This document shows, piece by piece, positions 16,408-24,182 of a stretch of 58,688 bases of DNA. The DNA comes from an uncultured Lachnospiraceae bacterium. GTDB lineage: Bacteria > Bacillota > Clostridia > Lachnospirales > Lachnospiraceae. Made by a program: the position numbers and the translations under genes. The first letter of the stretch is position 1, and every line of letters starts with the position of its first letter. The notes beneath the pieces are model-generated. The model ran no database searches and was not told where the DNA came from. It saw only the letters and a program-made list of their open reading frames with translations. The stretch covers positions 1-58,688 of the forward strand of contig CAMBAN010000004.1 in NCBI GenBank assembly GCA_945864145.1, read 5' to 3'.

Positions 16408-17376
16408 GTGGAAATGAGAGATTACAAATTTGACAATATCAAAGCATGCTTGATTTTATTAGTGGTGTTCGGGCATTTCCTGGAGATTGTACCGGGGCAT
16501 CGTTTTTTATATCTGTTTATCTATTCTTTTCATATGCCTGTATTTTTGTTCCTGTCAGGCTATTTTGCAAAGTTTGACAGGAAAAAGCTGGTATTCGGTC
16601 TGATACTTCCGTATTTTATTTTTCAGACCCTGTATCGCTGTTTTGATGCATGGGTAATAAAATCCACAAAAGTAGAATTGATTTATACAAAGCCCTGGTG
16701 GATAACCTGGTATCTGATGACTTTGATTGTGTATTATTTTCTGATTCCGCTGATAGATGTGGAAAAGAATACCCACAGGGCAATTATTTTTGCAGCTTCG
16801 ATTATGATATCACTTTTGTCAGGATTTGATACCTCCGTAGGCTATGCCATGTCTTTGGCAAGGACGGCATCCTTTTTACCGTATTTTGTTGCGGGCTTTT
16901 ATCTGAGAAAAACAGGAGAGAATCGTCAGCCAAAAGCCGGGATAAAATGGGGATTTGCAATAGCAGTGGTGTCCGTGACGGCATTTGTGCTAAGTACGGG
17001 GGAAATTTCCAAAAAAATGCTTTATGGTTCATATTCCTATGAAGCAGCAGATTATTCTGTAGGTATTAAGGCAATGCTTATGCTGATTGCCTTTGCATGG
17101 ATTGTGGTCTGGCTTTGGATAGTGCCTGAGAAATATGTTCCGGTATTGTCAAAAATCGGAAGATATACCATGCCTGTTTTTTTACTTCATGGATTTATTG
17201 TAAAGCTGATTGGGAAATGGGTGTCTATGGGTCTTATAAAGTTGAACATTGGTGAGGCAATGGTTGCAACAGTTATTATTGTGATGTTACTGGGAAATCA
17301 GTATAGTAATGACTTGTTTTGTAATATTTTTACGTTACGCTGGTTGTGGAATAGAAAAAAACATACCCTCCGGTAA
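16408..17376 (+). CDS. Acyltransferase-3 family membrane protein
   Basis: 322 residues with about ten membrane helices. The N-terminus KFDNIKACLILLVVFGHFLE matches the acyltransferase-3 opening, with the catalytic-type histidine in FGH and the next block FIYSFHMPVFLFLSGYF. These enzymes O-acetylate cell-surface sugars. GTG 16408 and ATG 16414 are both possible starts; the ribosome site (AAAAGAG) fits GTG better. The next gene is a glycosyltransferase, so both may serve a surface polysaccharide, although no full polysaccharide cluster is present. Confidence 0.85.
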   Translation: MEMRDYKFDNIKACLILLVVFGHFLEIVPGHRFLYLFIYSFHMPVFLFLSGYFAKFDRKKLVFGLILPYFIFQTLYRCFDAWVIKSTKVELIYTKPWWITWYLMTLIVYYFLIPLIDVEKNTHRAIIFAASIMISLLSGFDTSVGYAMSLARTASFLPYFVAGFYLRKTGENRQPKAGIKWGFAIAVVSVTAFVLSTGEISKKMLYGSYSYEAADYSVGIKAMLMLIAFAWIVVWLWIVPEKYVPVLSKIGRYTMPVFLLHGFIVKLIGKWVSMGLIKLNIGEAMVATVIIVMLLGNQYSNDLFCNIFTLRWLWNRKKHTLR

Positions 17377-17474
17377 TGTTGATTTGGGAAACTCATTGTG
17401 CAGTATAGTGCAGACGTGTTACAATGACATTGCGATTTAGAAACGATATCTTTAAATAAGACAGGGGATAGCAT

Positions 17475-18854
17475 ATGAAGCCAATGGTAAGTATTATTGT
17501 TCCGGTTTATAATACGGAGCAGTATTTAAGACGTTGTATCGACAGTATTGTAAATCAGGAATACACAGATTTTGAGCTACTTCTGATAGATGATGGCAGT
17601 AAGGACAGCTCTGGTGTGATTTGTGATGAGTATGCAGAAAAGGATGCGCGTGTCAGAGTGATACATAAAGAAAATTCAGGGGTATCTGACAGTAGAAACT
17701 GTGCGTTAGACCATGCCAAAGGAAAATATATCCAGTTTTTAGATAGTGATGACTGGATTACACCGGATGCAACAAGGTTACTGGTGCGCTCTGCAGAAGA
17801 ATATCATTGTGATATGGTCATATCTGATTTTTATCGTGTAGCCGGTGAGCGTTTATCCTCTAAGGGTGACATTGAAGAGGACGGTGTATTAACACAGGAG
17901 GAGTTTGCAGCACACATGATGGAAAATCCTGCAGATTTTTACTATGGTGTGCTTTGGAATAAGTTATACAGACGTGAACTGATTGAACAGCACAAGCTGC
18001 GCATGGATACAGAGATAAGCTGGTGCGAAGATTTCATGTTCAATCTGGAATATACATTATATGCAAAGGTTTTTTATGCTTTACATGCGCCGATTTACTA
18101 CTACGTAAAACGAAAGGGCTCACTGGTAAGTCAGGGAATGAGCATAAGCAAAACCATTAAAATGAAATTGAATGTTTTTGAATATTATAATAATTTCTAT
18201 AAACATGTTTTGGATGAAGAGGACTATGAGAAAAACCGTTTGCAGGTGTATCGTTTCTTTCTTGATTCTGCAAGCGATGGTGTGGTATTGCCTTCTGTGA
18301 TTCCGGGTACAAAAAAGCTTGGAGAGGAAAGAGCCTCTATCAATGAAAATGCAATCAGCAGTGATGGGCAGGCTGCAGATTATTATCGAAACAGAAAGAT
18401 GTTAGAGCACTATATGGAGCCTGTTGCATTAAAAAGCGATTTACGGATTGAAGATGTGATGCTCATTTTATGTCTCAAGGAACATGATATTTGGAAGACA
18501 CGTAAGGAGTTGGCTGATTTTGCAGGGATTTCCCGCACAAGATTAAATGCTTCTTTGCAGCGCCTGGTAGCAAATGATGTTTTGAAGGTTGAGGAAGTCA
18601 AAGAGCCCAGGGAAAAGAAAGAAGGCAGACGAAAAAGGAAAGAGGAAGAATTTCAAATGGAAAAAACACGTGTCTCAAAACGTCTCCTCAAGATTACCTG
18701 GCTTCCGGCTTCAGAAAACGTGATGCGTGAAATGGCAATCGCACAAAAGGAATGTGATGCGGCCCGATTTGCAGATTTTACAGAGGAAGAGATTGCGCAG
18801 TATCAAAAATTGATGGAAAAGACAAAAAGTAATATGCAACGTGTATTAATTTAG
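17475..18854 (+). CDS. Family-2 glycosyltransferase fused to a MarR-like winged helix
   Basis: 459 residues. Residues 1 to about 230 are a GT-A fold glycosyltransferase: VSIIVPVYNTEQYLRRCIDS, LLIDDGSKD, and the DSDD metal motif near 90-93. From about 320 the chain changes to a winged-helix segment: IEDVMLILCLKEHD, then HTH ELADFAGISRTRLNASLQRL. A long, very basic wing (EPREKKEGRRKRKEEE) and amphipathic C-terminal helices (TEEEIAQYQKLMEK) follow, resembling MarR dimerisation helices. The frame is uninterrupted and has no internal ribosome site at the join. A DNA-binding domain on a sugar transferase is unusual. Confidence 0.85.
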   Translation: MKPMVSIIVPVYNTEQYLRRCIDSIVNQEYTDFELLLIDDGSKDSSGVICDEYAEKDARVRVIHKENSGVSDSRNCALDHAKGKYIQFLDSDDWITPDATRLLVRSAEEYHCDMVISDFYRVAGERLSSKGDIEEDGVLTQEEFAAHMMENPADFYYGVLWNKLYRRELIEQHKLRMDTEISWCEDFMFNLEYTLYAKVFYALHAPIYYYVKRKGSLVSQGMSISKTIKMKLNVFEYYNNFYKHVLDEEDYEKNRLQVYRFFLDSASDGVVLPSVIPGTKKLGEERASINENAISSDGQAADYYRNRKMLEHYMEPVALKSDLRIEDVMLILCLKEHDIWKTRKELADFAGISRTRLNASLQRLVANDVLKVEEVKEPREKKEGRRKRKEEEFQMEKTRVSKRLLKITWLPASENVMREMAIAQKECDAARFADFTEEEIAQYQKLMEKTKSNMQRVLI

Positions 18855-18871
18855 CGGATTTAGATGGAAAT

Positions 18872-19918
18872 ATGAAAAGAAAAAGAAAAATTGCTGTTAT
18901 TCTGATAGGCTCCCTTTTGTTAACAGGTTGTGCAGCTCAGCTGGAAGAAATCATATACGCAAGTAAAGAAACGACAGAAAGCATTTTTGCGATGGATACC
19001 TATATGACAGTGACTGCCTATGGTGCACATGGAAAAGAAGCCGTAGCAGAAGCAGTTAAGGAGATACAAAGACTGGACGATTTGCTTTCTACAGGAAGTG
19101 AAGAAAGCGAAGTAACAGCTCTTAATCAAAATGGTGGCGGTATACTGTCAGAGGATACTGCTTATTTATGGGAAAAATCGGTAGAGGCATTTGAGGAAAC
19201 GAAGGGTGCATTTGATGTAACCATATATCCTGTGATGAAAGCATGGGGTTTTACAGACAGCAATTTTCAAGTGCCCGAAAAAGAGATGCTGCAAAAGCTT
19301 ATCCAAAAAGTAGACAGCAGTGCAGCCGTATATGATGCAGAGATAAAAAATCTGCAATTGCCTCAATCAGTAGAAATAGACTTTGGCGGTATTGCCAAGG
19401 GCTATACTTCGGAAAGAGTCGCACAGGTCATGAAAGACTGCGGTGTGAAAAGTGGTATGCTAAACCTGGGTGGTAATGTGGAACTGATAGGAGAAAAGCC
19501 TGATGGCAGTAAGTTTAAGGTAGCGATTCAAAGCCCTGCTCATGATGGAAATTATTTAGGGGTACTGCAAATTAGTGACATGGCTGTCATAACCTCCGGC
19601 AGTTATGAACGCTATTTCGAAGAGGATGGTGTTACCTATCATCATATTATTGACCCGACTACAGGGTATCCTGCAAATAAGGGACTCCTTTCCGTGACGA
19701 TTGTCAGCCAGGATGCCACACTTGCAGATGCTTATTCGACAGCACTCTTTGTGATGGGAACAGAGGAAGCGATTTCCTTTTGGAGAACGCACACAAAAGA
19801 ATTTGATGCAGTACTTTTAACAGAGGAGGGAGAGCTTTTGGTGACAGAAGGTCTGCAAGGAGCTTTTTCCTCAGAGAGAGCTTATCATATCATAGAAAAA
19901 CAGGAAGACATAAAGTGA
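18872..19918 (+). CDS. apbE: FAD:protein FMN transferase lipoprotein (ApbE)
   Basis: 348 residues with a lipoprotein signal ending in the lipobox LLTGC (Cys about 20), so it acts outside the membrane. ApbE hallmarks are present: MDTYMTVTAYG, an IDFGGIAKGYTSERV block, MLNLGGNVELIG, and DPTTGYPA with the late DA-STALFVMG block. It attaches FMN by a phosphoester bond to Thr/Ser of exported flavoproteins. Its stop overlaps the next gene (GTGA). No FMN-binding target protein (RnfG/NqrC or FMN_bind) is encoded in the window, so its substrate is elsewhere. Confidence 0.92.
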   Translation: MKRKRKIAVILIGSLLLTGCAAQLEEIIYASKETTESIFAMDTYMTVTAYGAHGKEAVAEAVKEIQRLDDLLSTGSEESEVTALNQNGGGILSEDTAYLWEKSVEAFEETKGAFDVTIYPVMKAWGFTDSNFQVPEKEMLQKLIQKVDSSAAVYDAEIKNLQLPQSVEIDFGGIAKGYTSERVAQVMKDCGVKSGMLNLGGNVELIGEKPDGSKFKVAIQSPAHDGNYLGVLQISDMAVITSGSYERYFEEDGVTYHHIIDPTTGYPANKGLLSVTIVSQDATLADAYSTALFVMGTEEAISFWRTHTKEFDAVLLTEEGELLVTEGLQGAFSSERAYHIIEKQEDIK

Positions 19919-20298
19919 AGCAGCATTATTTGGAAAAGGGCGATAAGGTAGTAATCCTGATTGTGGTCATAGTGGCAGCAGCACTTGCTGTTTGGTTGGC
20001 AGGTAAGCAGGGGCAAACGCCAGACTGTGTACAGATTGAGCTTGCAGGAGAGCTATATGGAAGCTACAGCTTGTCGCAAAATCAGGAAATCCTGGTCGAG
20101 AGTGAGTATGGAAAAAATAAGATAGTAATAGAAAACGGTCAGGTCAGTATGCAAGAGGCGGACTGTCCGGATAGATATTGTGTTGCGCATCATGCAATCA
20201 GTAAAGCCGGAGAGACAATAGTATGTCTGCCCCATAAGCTTGTGGTAGAAATCAAAGCATCGAAGATACAAAATGATATAGATACGATTGTAGAATAA
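19915..20298 (+). CDS. NusG-domain-II (NusG_II) membrane-anchored protein
   Basis: 127 residues: one N-terminal membrane helix (about 12-29), then a beta-rich domain of NusG_II type. The block ADCPDRYCVAHHAISKAGE near residues 82-100, with two cysteines (CPDRYC), and CLPHKLVVEI are characteristic of this family. It starts at GTG 19915 overlapping the ApbE stop. NusG_II proteins commonly neighbour ApbE in Firmicutes extracellular-flavin clusters; their exact role is not known, and the paired Cys suggests redox function. Confidence 0.85.
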   Translation: MKQHYLEKGDKVVILIVVIVAAALAVWLAGKQGQTPDCVQIELAGELYGSYSLSQNQEILVESEYGKNKIVIENGQVSMQEADCPDRYCVAHHAISKAGETIVCLPHKLVVEIKASKIQNDIDTIVE

Positions 20299-20320
20299 AA
20301 GTGGCGAAAGCCACTTTTTT
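20297..20320 (+). terminator. Intrinsic terminator after the apbE operon
   Basis: AAAAGTGGC pairs with GCCACTTTT around a GAAA-type loop, followed by T's. It begins inside the stop of the NusG_II gene. Confidence 0.85.
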
Positions 20321-20408
20321 CGCGTAATCTGTTCTAAATTATTTCGCCAATTATCCGATATATATTATGTTAAGAGAGAACGGATACAATATAGGGGAAT
20401 TTAATAAA

Positions 20409-20422
20409 TCTGCTAAGGCAGA
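20409..20422 (+). repeat. 5'-UTR hairpin, copy 1
   Basis: TCTGC-TAAG-GCAGA, preceded by ATAAA, ends 17 nt ahead of the start at 20440. A near-identical hairpin lies at 32411-32424 ahead of the radical-SAM gene. Confidence 0.5.
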
Positions 20423-20439
20423 CAGAGAGAGGGTTAAAT

Positions 20440-21210
20440 ATGCGTATACATGGAAATAAAATGACGACCACAAGAATGGTGGCACAGGCTAGAGCAAGAA
20501 GACAGGGAAGAGCAAAAATATTAAGCTCTGTGTCCGCAAAAAGAGCAACAAACACAGGGACATCAGCAAATTCGAAAACAGGCAGTTACCAAAGTGCTTC
20601 TACTTCATCAGGTAGTATGACGCAGGTAAAAAAATATAATGCATACACCCAAATGCAGGAGTATGCAGAGGGGTTATCAACAGAAACGAAAGCTTTGCTG
20701 AAAATCGGAACTACTACACAGACAAAGGATACTGAGCTTACAGAGGAAGAAAAGAAGGCTCAGGAACAAAAAGCAGCAGATGAAAAAACGACAGTAGTGT
20801 CAGAAATTCAAAAGGTTGTCAACTATTATAATGGTCTTTATGATTCCTTAGAGGATACTGGCTCGAGTGCAAACCGTGCTTTTCAGACACAACTTAAAAA
20901 TACAGTAAAAGGCTATGAGAAAAAATTGAAAGAGATTGGTATTTCCATAGATAAAACAGGAACGCTTTCTGTTACGGAAAAAACTTTAAAAAATGCAGAT
21001 GTAGAGGATTTGAAGGAGATTTTTTGTAAAAAGGATGGATTGTCTGATAAGCTTGCGGATAAAGCAGATACGCTAAAGGCAAATGCAAGCACTACACTAA
21101 AAGTAATGAACAAACTCTATGGCACCTCTGCGTCTTCAAATTATACAAAATATGGAACAATCAGCGATGCTTATGCGTATTATAAAAGTCGCTATTCTTA
21201 TAGAGGTTAG
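20440..21210 (+). CDS. Hypothetical protein with Ser/Thr-rich N-terminus
   Basis: 256 residues, no signal peptide or membrane helix. The first 25 residues are basic (RMVAQARARRQGRAK), followed by a Ser/Thr/Gly-rich low-complexity stretch to about 60. The rest is helical, with an EEEKKAQEQK charged segment and a block, KLKEIGISIDKTGTLSVTE, that resembles the helical C-terminus of FliD-type flagellar caps. The tail is Tyr-rich (YAYYKSRYSYRG). No flagellar genes are nearby. Function unknown. Confidence 0.6.
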   Translation: MRIHGNKMTTTRMVAQARARRQGRAKILSSVSAKRATNTGTSANSKTGSYQSASTSSGSMTQVKKYNAYTQMQEYAEGLSTETKALLKIGTTTQTKDTELTEEEKKAQEQKAADEKTTVVSEIQKVVNYYNGLYDSLEDTGSSANRAFQTQLKNTVKGYEKKLKEIGISIDKTGTLSVTEKTLKNADVEDLKEIFCKKDGLSDKLADKADTLKANASTTLKVMNKLYGTSASSNYTKYGTISDAYAYYKSRYSYRG

Positions 21211-21217
21211 AAAGGGG

Positions 21218-21247
21218 TTGCTTATACTCCCATAGGTTTGATATGAT
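21218..21247 (+). promoter_or_regulatory. Promoter of thyX
   Basis: TTGCTT and TATGAT with an 18-bp spacer, 30 bp ahead of the thyX start. Confidence 0.5.
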
Positions 21248-21277
21248 AGGGACAAGTAAAAACTTGGGAGAAGGACA

Positions 21278-22492
21278 ATGACAACAATTCATACAATCGC
21301 AGTAACCAAAGAAATTACAAAGGAAACTCCTGCCCAAATCAATGAGAGCCTGACCATTCTTTCAGGAAAATTCGGGGGCACCTGTTATGCGGCAGAGGGA
21401 TATGAAACCATTAAACAGCAGCCTGTAGAGAAGGCATTGAAACGAGCAGAAAATACAGCACAGAGCGGTCATCACTCTGTGTATCAGCATGCATGCATAA
21501 CCATGGAAATTCAATGCTCTAAGATACTTGCCATGTTGTTAAATTCCATCGGTATTTCAAACACATCGGAAAAAAGCGCTCGCTATACGAAGATGAAACC
21601 ACAGACTGAGGCAGAGGAAATCTTATACTATAAATGGCATGATATTTTTATGGAGCTTATCGAAAAAGAGTATAAGGAAAAGCTCACAGAAAAAGAGGCA
21701 AATAAGCTTGCCTTTGAAAACGCCAGATATATGATTTCGGTATTTACACCGACCTCTATGGTTTATACATTACCGTTTAGAAATATATTTTATGTATTGG
21801 ACTTTATACAGTCCATGATAAATAATTTGGAAAAGCTTTCCGGAGCTTTCAACCAAAGAGTAAGAAAAGAGCTTGAGGAATTAAAAGAAGAGCTTCTAAA
21901 GGTGGTAGGAAACAAGCAGAATTTCCATGATAATAAAAATGAATATTTTCGCTTTATGCCTGTGCAGGCAACAGGCGAAAAAGAGGACGATGCGACACCT
22001 GTTTATGGCGATGTGTATACAAGTGTATATCTGGCTTCTTTTGCCTGCGTGGCACAGGAGCAAAGGCATCGTACCCTGAGACTAAAAATAAATTTCTCTG
22101 GTACAGACGCAGGAGAGTACGGTTTTTATGTGCCATTATTAGTAGAAAAGTATGGAAAAAAAGAGGAATGGCTTTCTGATATGCAGACAGTGAGTGACTG
22201 TTATCCGCAGGGAACCTTAGTGCATGTAACAGAGCAAGGACTTTTTGAAGATTTTGCTTTAAAATGTAAGGAAAGAATGTGTGGCAGAGCGCAGTTGGAA
22301 ATCATGAAGCTCAATGAATGGATGACAGAGCAGTTTTTGGAACAGAAAGAGAACCTTTCCAAAGCAAATAAGAAACGATTGGAAGCTATGACACCAAACG
22401 GTGTAGCTGCGCCAAGATGTGCTTTTGCAGACTTTACCTGTCAGGAGGGCTGTAAATGGGGTCCCAAGGGTGCATTGGGCAGATTAATATAA
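21278..22492 (+). CDS. thyX: FAD-dependent thymidylate synthase (ThyX-type), long form
   Basis: 404 residues, longer than the usual 220-250. The N-terminal block SGHHSVYQHACITMEI and the later QEQRHRTLRLKINFSG carry the ThyX-type His-rich and RHR motifs; the canonical motif has Ser seven residues after RHR, here eight. RMCGRAQLEIMKLNEWM matches the C-terminal ThyX helix. The tail adds a Cys-rich block (PRCAFADFTCQEGCKWG) not found in short ThyX. It makes dTMP from dUMP using methylene-folate and FAD. The family call is good, and the extra length may define a divergent clostridial subgroup. Confidence 0.8.
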   Translation: MTTIHTIAVTKEITKETPAQINESLTILSGKFGGTCYAAEGYETIKQQPVEKALKRAENTAQSGHHSVYQHACITMEIQCSKILAMLLNSIGISNTSEKSARYTKMKPQTEAEEILYYKWHDIFMELIEKEYKEKLTEKEANKLAFENARYMISVFTPTSMVYTLPFRNIFYVLDFIQSMINNLEKLSGAFNQRVRKELEELKEELLKVVGNKQNFHDNKNEYFRFMPVQATGEKEDDATPVYGDVYTSVYLASFACVAQEQRHRTLRLKINFSGTDAGEYGFYVPLLVEKYGKKEEWLSDMQTVSDCYPQGTLVHVTEQGLFEDFALKCKERMCGRAQLEIMKLNEWMTEQFLEQKENLSKANKKRLEAMTPNGVAAPRCAFADFTCQEGCKWGPKGALGRLI

Positions 22493-22509
22493 AGTGAGGG
22501 AAACAAAGT

Positions 22510-23430
22510 ATGAAAGAATTGCAGATTGCATCAAAGGATGGTATACACAAACTACATGTGGTAGTTTGGGAGCCACAGCAGGAGGTAAAGGCAGTAGTGC
22601 AGATTTCACATGGTATGGTGGAATTTATTGAAAGATACAGTGATTTTGCTGCCTATTTAAATCAAAGAGGTTTTGTTGTGGCAGGTAATGACCATTTAGG
22701 ACATGGTCAGACAGCAGGCTGTGATGAAGATTTGGGGTATTTTTGCCCTGAAAATATGAGTGCTACCGTTGTAGAGGATTTGCATCAGGTGACTGTGGAA
22801 ATGAAAAAGCAGTATCCGAATGTGCCATACTTTTTGCTGGGTCACAGTATGGGTTCTTTTATGGCAAGAAGATATATTATGACCTATGGTAAGGAGCTGA
22901 CAGCCGCAGTTATTTCAGGAACGGGTTCGCAGCCTTCCATAGTATTAGCGGCAGGTAAGTTTATCTGCAGTATGATTGCTTTGTTTCATTCGGACAGATA
23001 TCGTTCTTCTTTTGTGAAGAAAATTTCCTTTGGCGGCTATAACAAAAGAATTCCTCAGGTTCGTACGGAAAATGACTGGTTGACAAAGGATGAGGCGATT
23101 GTTGACTGGTACAATTCCAATAAATATTGTACTTTTTCTTTTACGATTAATGGTTATCGTACGCTGTTCGACGTACTGACTTTCATTCAGAAAAAAGAAA
23201 ATATTAAAAAAATTCCAACAGAGCTTCCTTTGTTTTTTGTTGCGGGTGCAGATGACCCTGTTGGCGGCTATGGAAAAATGGTAGAGGCGATTTACGAGCA
23301 ATATAAGCAAGCAGGAGTGAAAGACATTTCCTGCAAATTGTATCAGGATGACAGGCATGAAATTTTGAACGAGACAGATAGAATGACAGTATATGAGGAT
23401 ATTGCAAAGTGGTTAGAGGCACACATTTAA
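22510..23430 (+). CDS. Alpha/beta hydrolase, monoacylglycerol-lipase-like
   Basis: 306 residues with the serine-hydrolase elbow GHSMGS (about residues 114-119), a GNDHLGHGQT block, an acidic residue in FVAGADDPVGG and the His in DDRHEILNE, giving a Ser-Asp-His triad. This is the serine aminopeptidase S33/lysophospholipase type. No signal peptide. Its end overlaps glpP by 22 bp, so the two are co-transcribed, which fits release of glycerol or glycerophosphate from lipids. Confidence 0.85.
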   Translation: MKELQIASKDGIHKLHVVVWEPQQEVKAVVQISHGMVEFIERYSDFAAYLNQRGFVVAGNDHLGHGQTAGCDEDLGYFCPENMSATVVEDLHQVTVEMKKQYPNVPYFLLGHSMGSFMARRYIMTYGKELTAAVISGTGSQPSIVLAAGKFICSMIALFHSDRYRSSFVKKISFGGYNKRIPQVRTENDWLTKDEAIVDWYNSNKYCTFSFTINGYRTLFDVLTFIQKKENIKKIPTELPLFFVAGADDPVGGYGKMVEAIYEQYKQAGVKDISCKLYQDDRHEILNETDRMTVYEDIAKWLEAHI

Positions 23431-23993
23431 ACAGAGAATTTATTCATGCAGTGGAGGAAGCTGCCATTATTCCGGCAGTTAAGGATGAGGAAAGCTTACA
23501 GGCAAGCTTAAAGCTTGACAGTAGTGTCATTTTTATCCTGTACGGAGATATTTGCAGTATTGCTCATATCGTAGAACAAGTGAAGGCAGCAGGCAAACTT
23601 GCCATGGTACATATGGATTTGATTGCAGGTCTTGGAAGCAAGGAAATCAGTGTGGATTTCATAAAGGAAAAAACAAAGGCAGATGGTATTATTACTACAA
23701 AACCACTGTTAGCCAAACGGGCGAAAGAATTAGGGTTATATACAGTGCTTCGCTTTTTTATCATAGACTCTCTTGCACTTTCAAACCTGGCAAAGCAGGC
23801 AAAGGATGCAAAGCCGGATTGCATGGAGATACTTCCGGGAGTCATGCCCAAGGTTATCAGTCGTATTTCAAAAGAAAATGCGATACCATTGATTGCAGGA
23901 GGTTTGATTTCTGATAAAGAGGATGTATGCAATGCACTGGATGCAGGTGCAGTGGCAGTTTCTACTACCAATCCAAAGATTTGGGTGCTTTAG
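23409..23993 (+). CDS. glpP: Glycerol-3-phosphate-responsive antiterminator
   Basis: 194 residues of the GlpP family: a TIM-barrel-like fold with FILYGDICSIAHIVEQVKAA, DLIAGLGSKEISVDFIKEK, EILPGVMPKVISRI and IPLIAGGLISDKEDVCNAL. GlpP binds glycerol-3-phosphate and the leader mRNA and prevents termination. The start is taken as GTG 23409, inside the hydrolase gene with GAGG about 9 bp upstream, because no later ATG precedes the conserved NREFIHAVEEAAIIPAVKDEE. The matching leader terminator lies at 24113. Confidence 0.92.
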   Translation: MVRGTHLNREFIHAVEEAAIIPAVKDEESLQASLKLDSSVIFILYGDICSIAHIVEQVKAAGKLAMVHMDLIAGLGSKEISVDFIKEKTKADGIITTKPLLAKRAKELGLYTVLRFFIIDSLALSNLAKQAKDAKPDCMEILPGVMPKVISRISKENAIPLIAGGLISDKEDVCNALDAGAVAVSTTNPKIWVL

Positions 23994-24037
23994 TCTTTTT
24001 GTACAAAAAAGATGTACAAAGCTGTGGGAAAAAGGTA

Positions 24038-24066
24038 TTGACCAAAAGACCAAAGGAGCATATACT
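24038..24066 (+). promoter_or_regulatory. Promoter of the glycerol-3-phosphate operon
   Basis: TTGACC and TATACT are spaced by exactly 17 bp. The leader RNA would run about 110 nt before the first start and includes the GlpP-type terminator. An 8-bp dyad TTTGTACA/TGTACAAA (23998-24020) just after glpP may end that transcript. Confidence 0.7.
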
Positions 24067-24112
24067 AAAAGCAAATGAATAATTGATGCATGAGATTTGG
24101 AGTCAAGCATAG

Positions 24113-24142
24113 GAGAACCTGAGAAGAGGTTTTCTTTTGTTT
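24113..24142 (+). terminator. Leader terminator, probable GlpP antitermination target
   Basis: GAGAACCT pairs with AGGTTTTC (one G-U pair), followed by a T-rich run. It lies between the operon promoter and the first gene, directly after glpP, as in the GlpP-controlled glpD and glpFK leaders of Bacillus. Confidence 0.7.
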
Positions 24143-24182
24143 GGCTCTTTTTGTAATTACAAAGAAGGAAGAGGAGAGAATT

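Noticed and set aside
23552-23971. Other-frame open frames of 120-135 residues inside glpP
   Set aside because: They overlap a well-conserved GlpP frame and have no recognisable domains.
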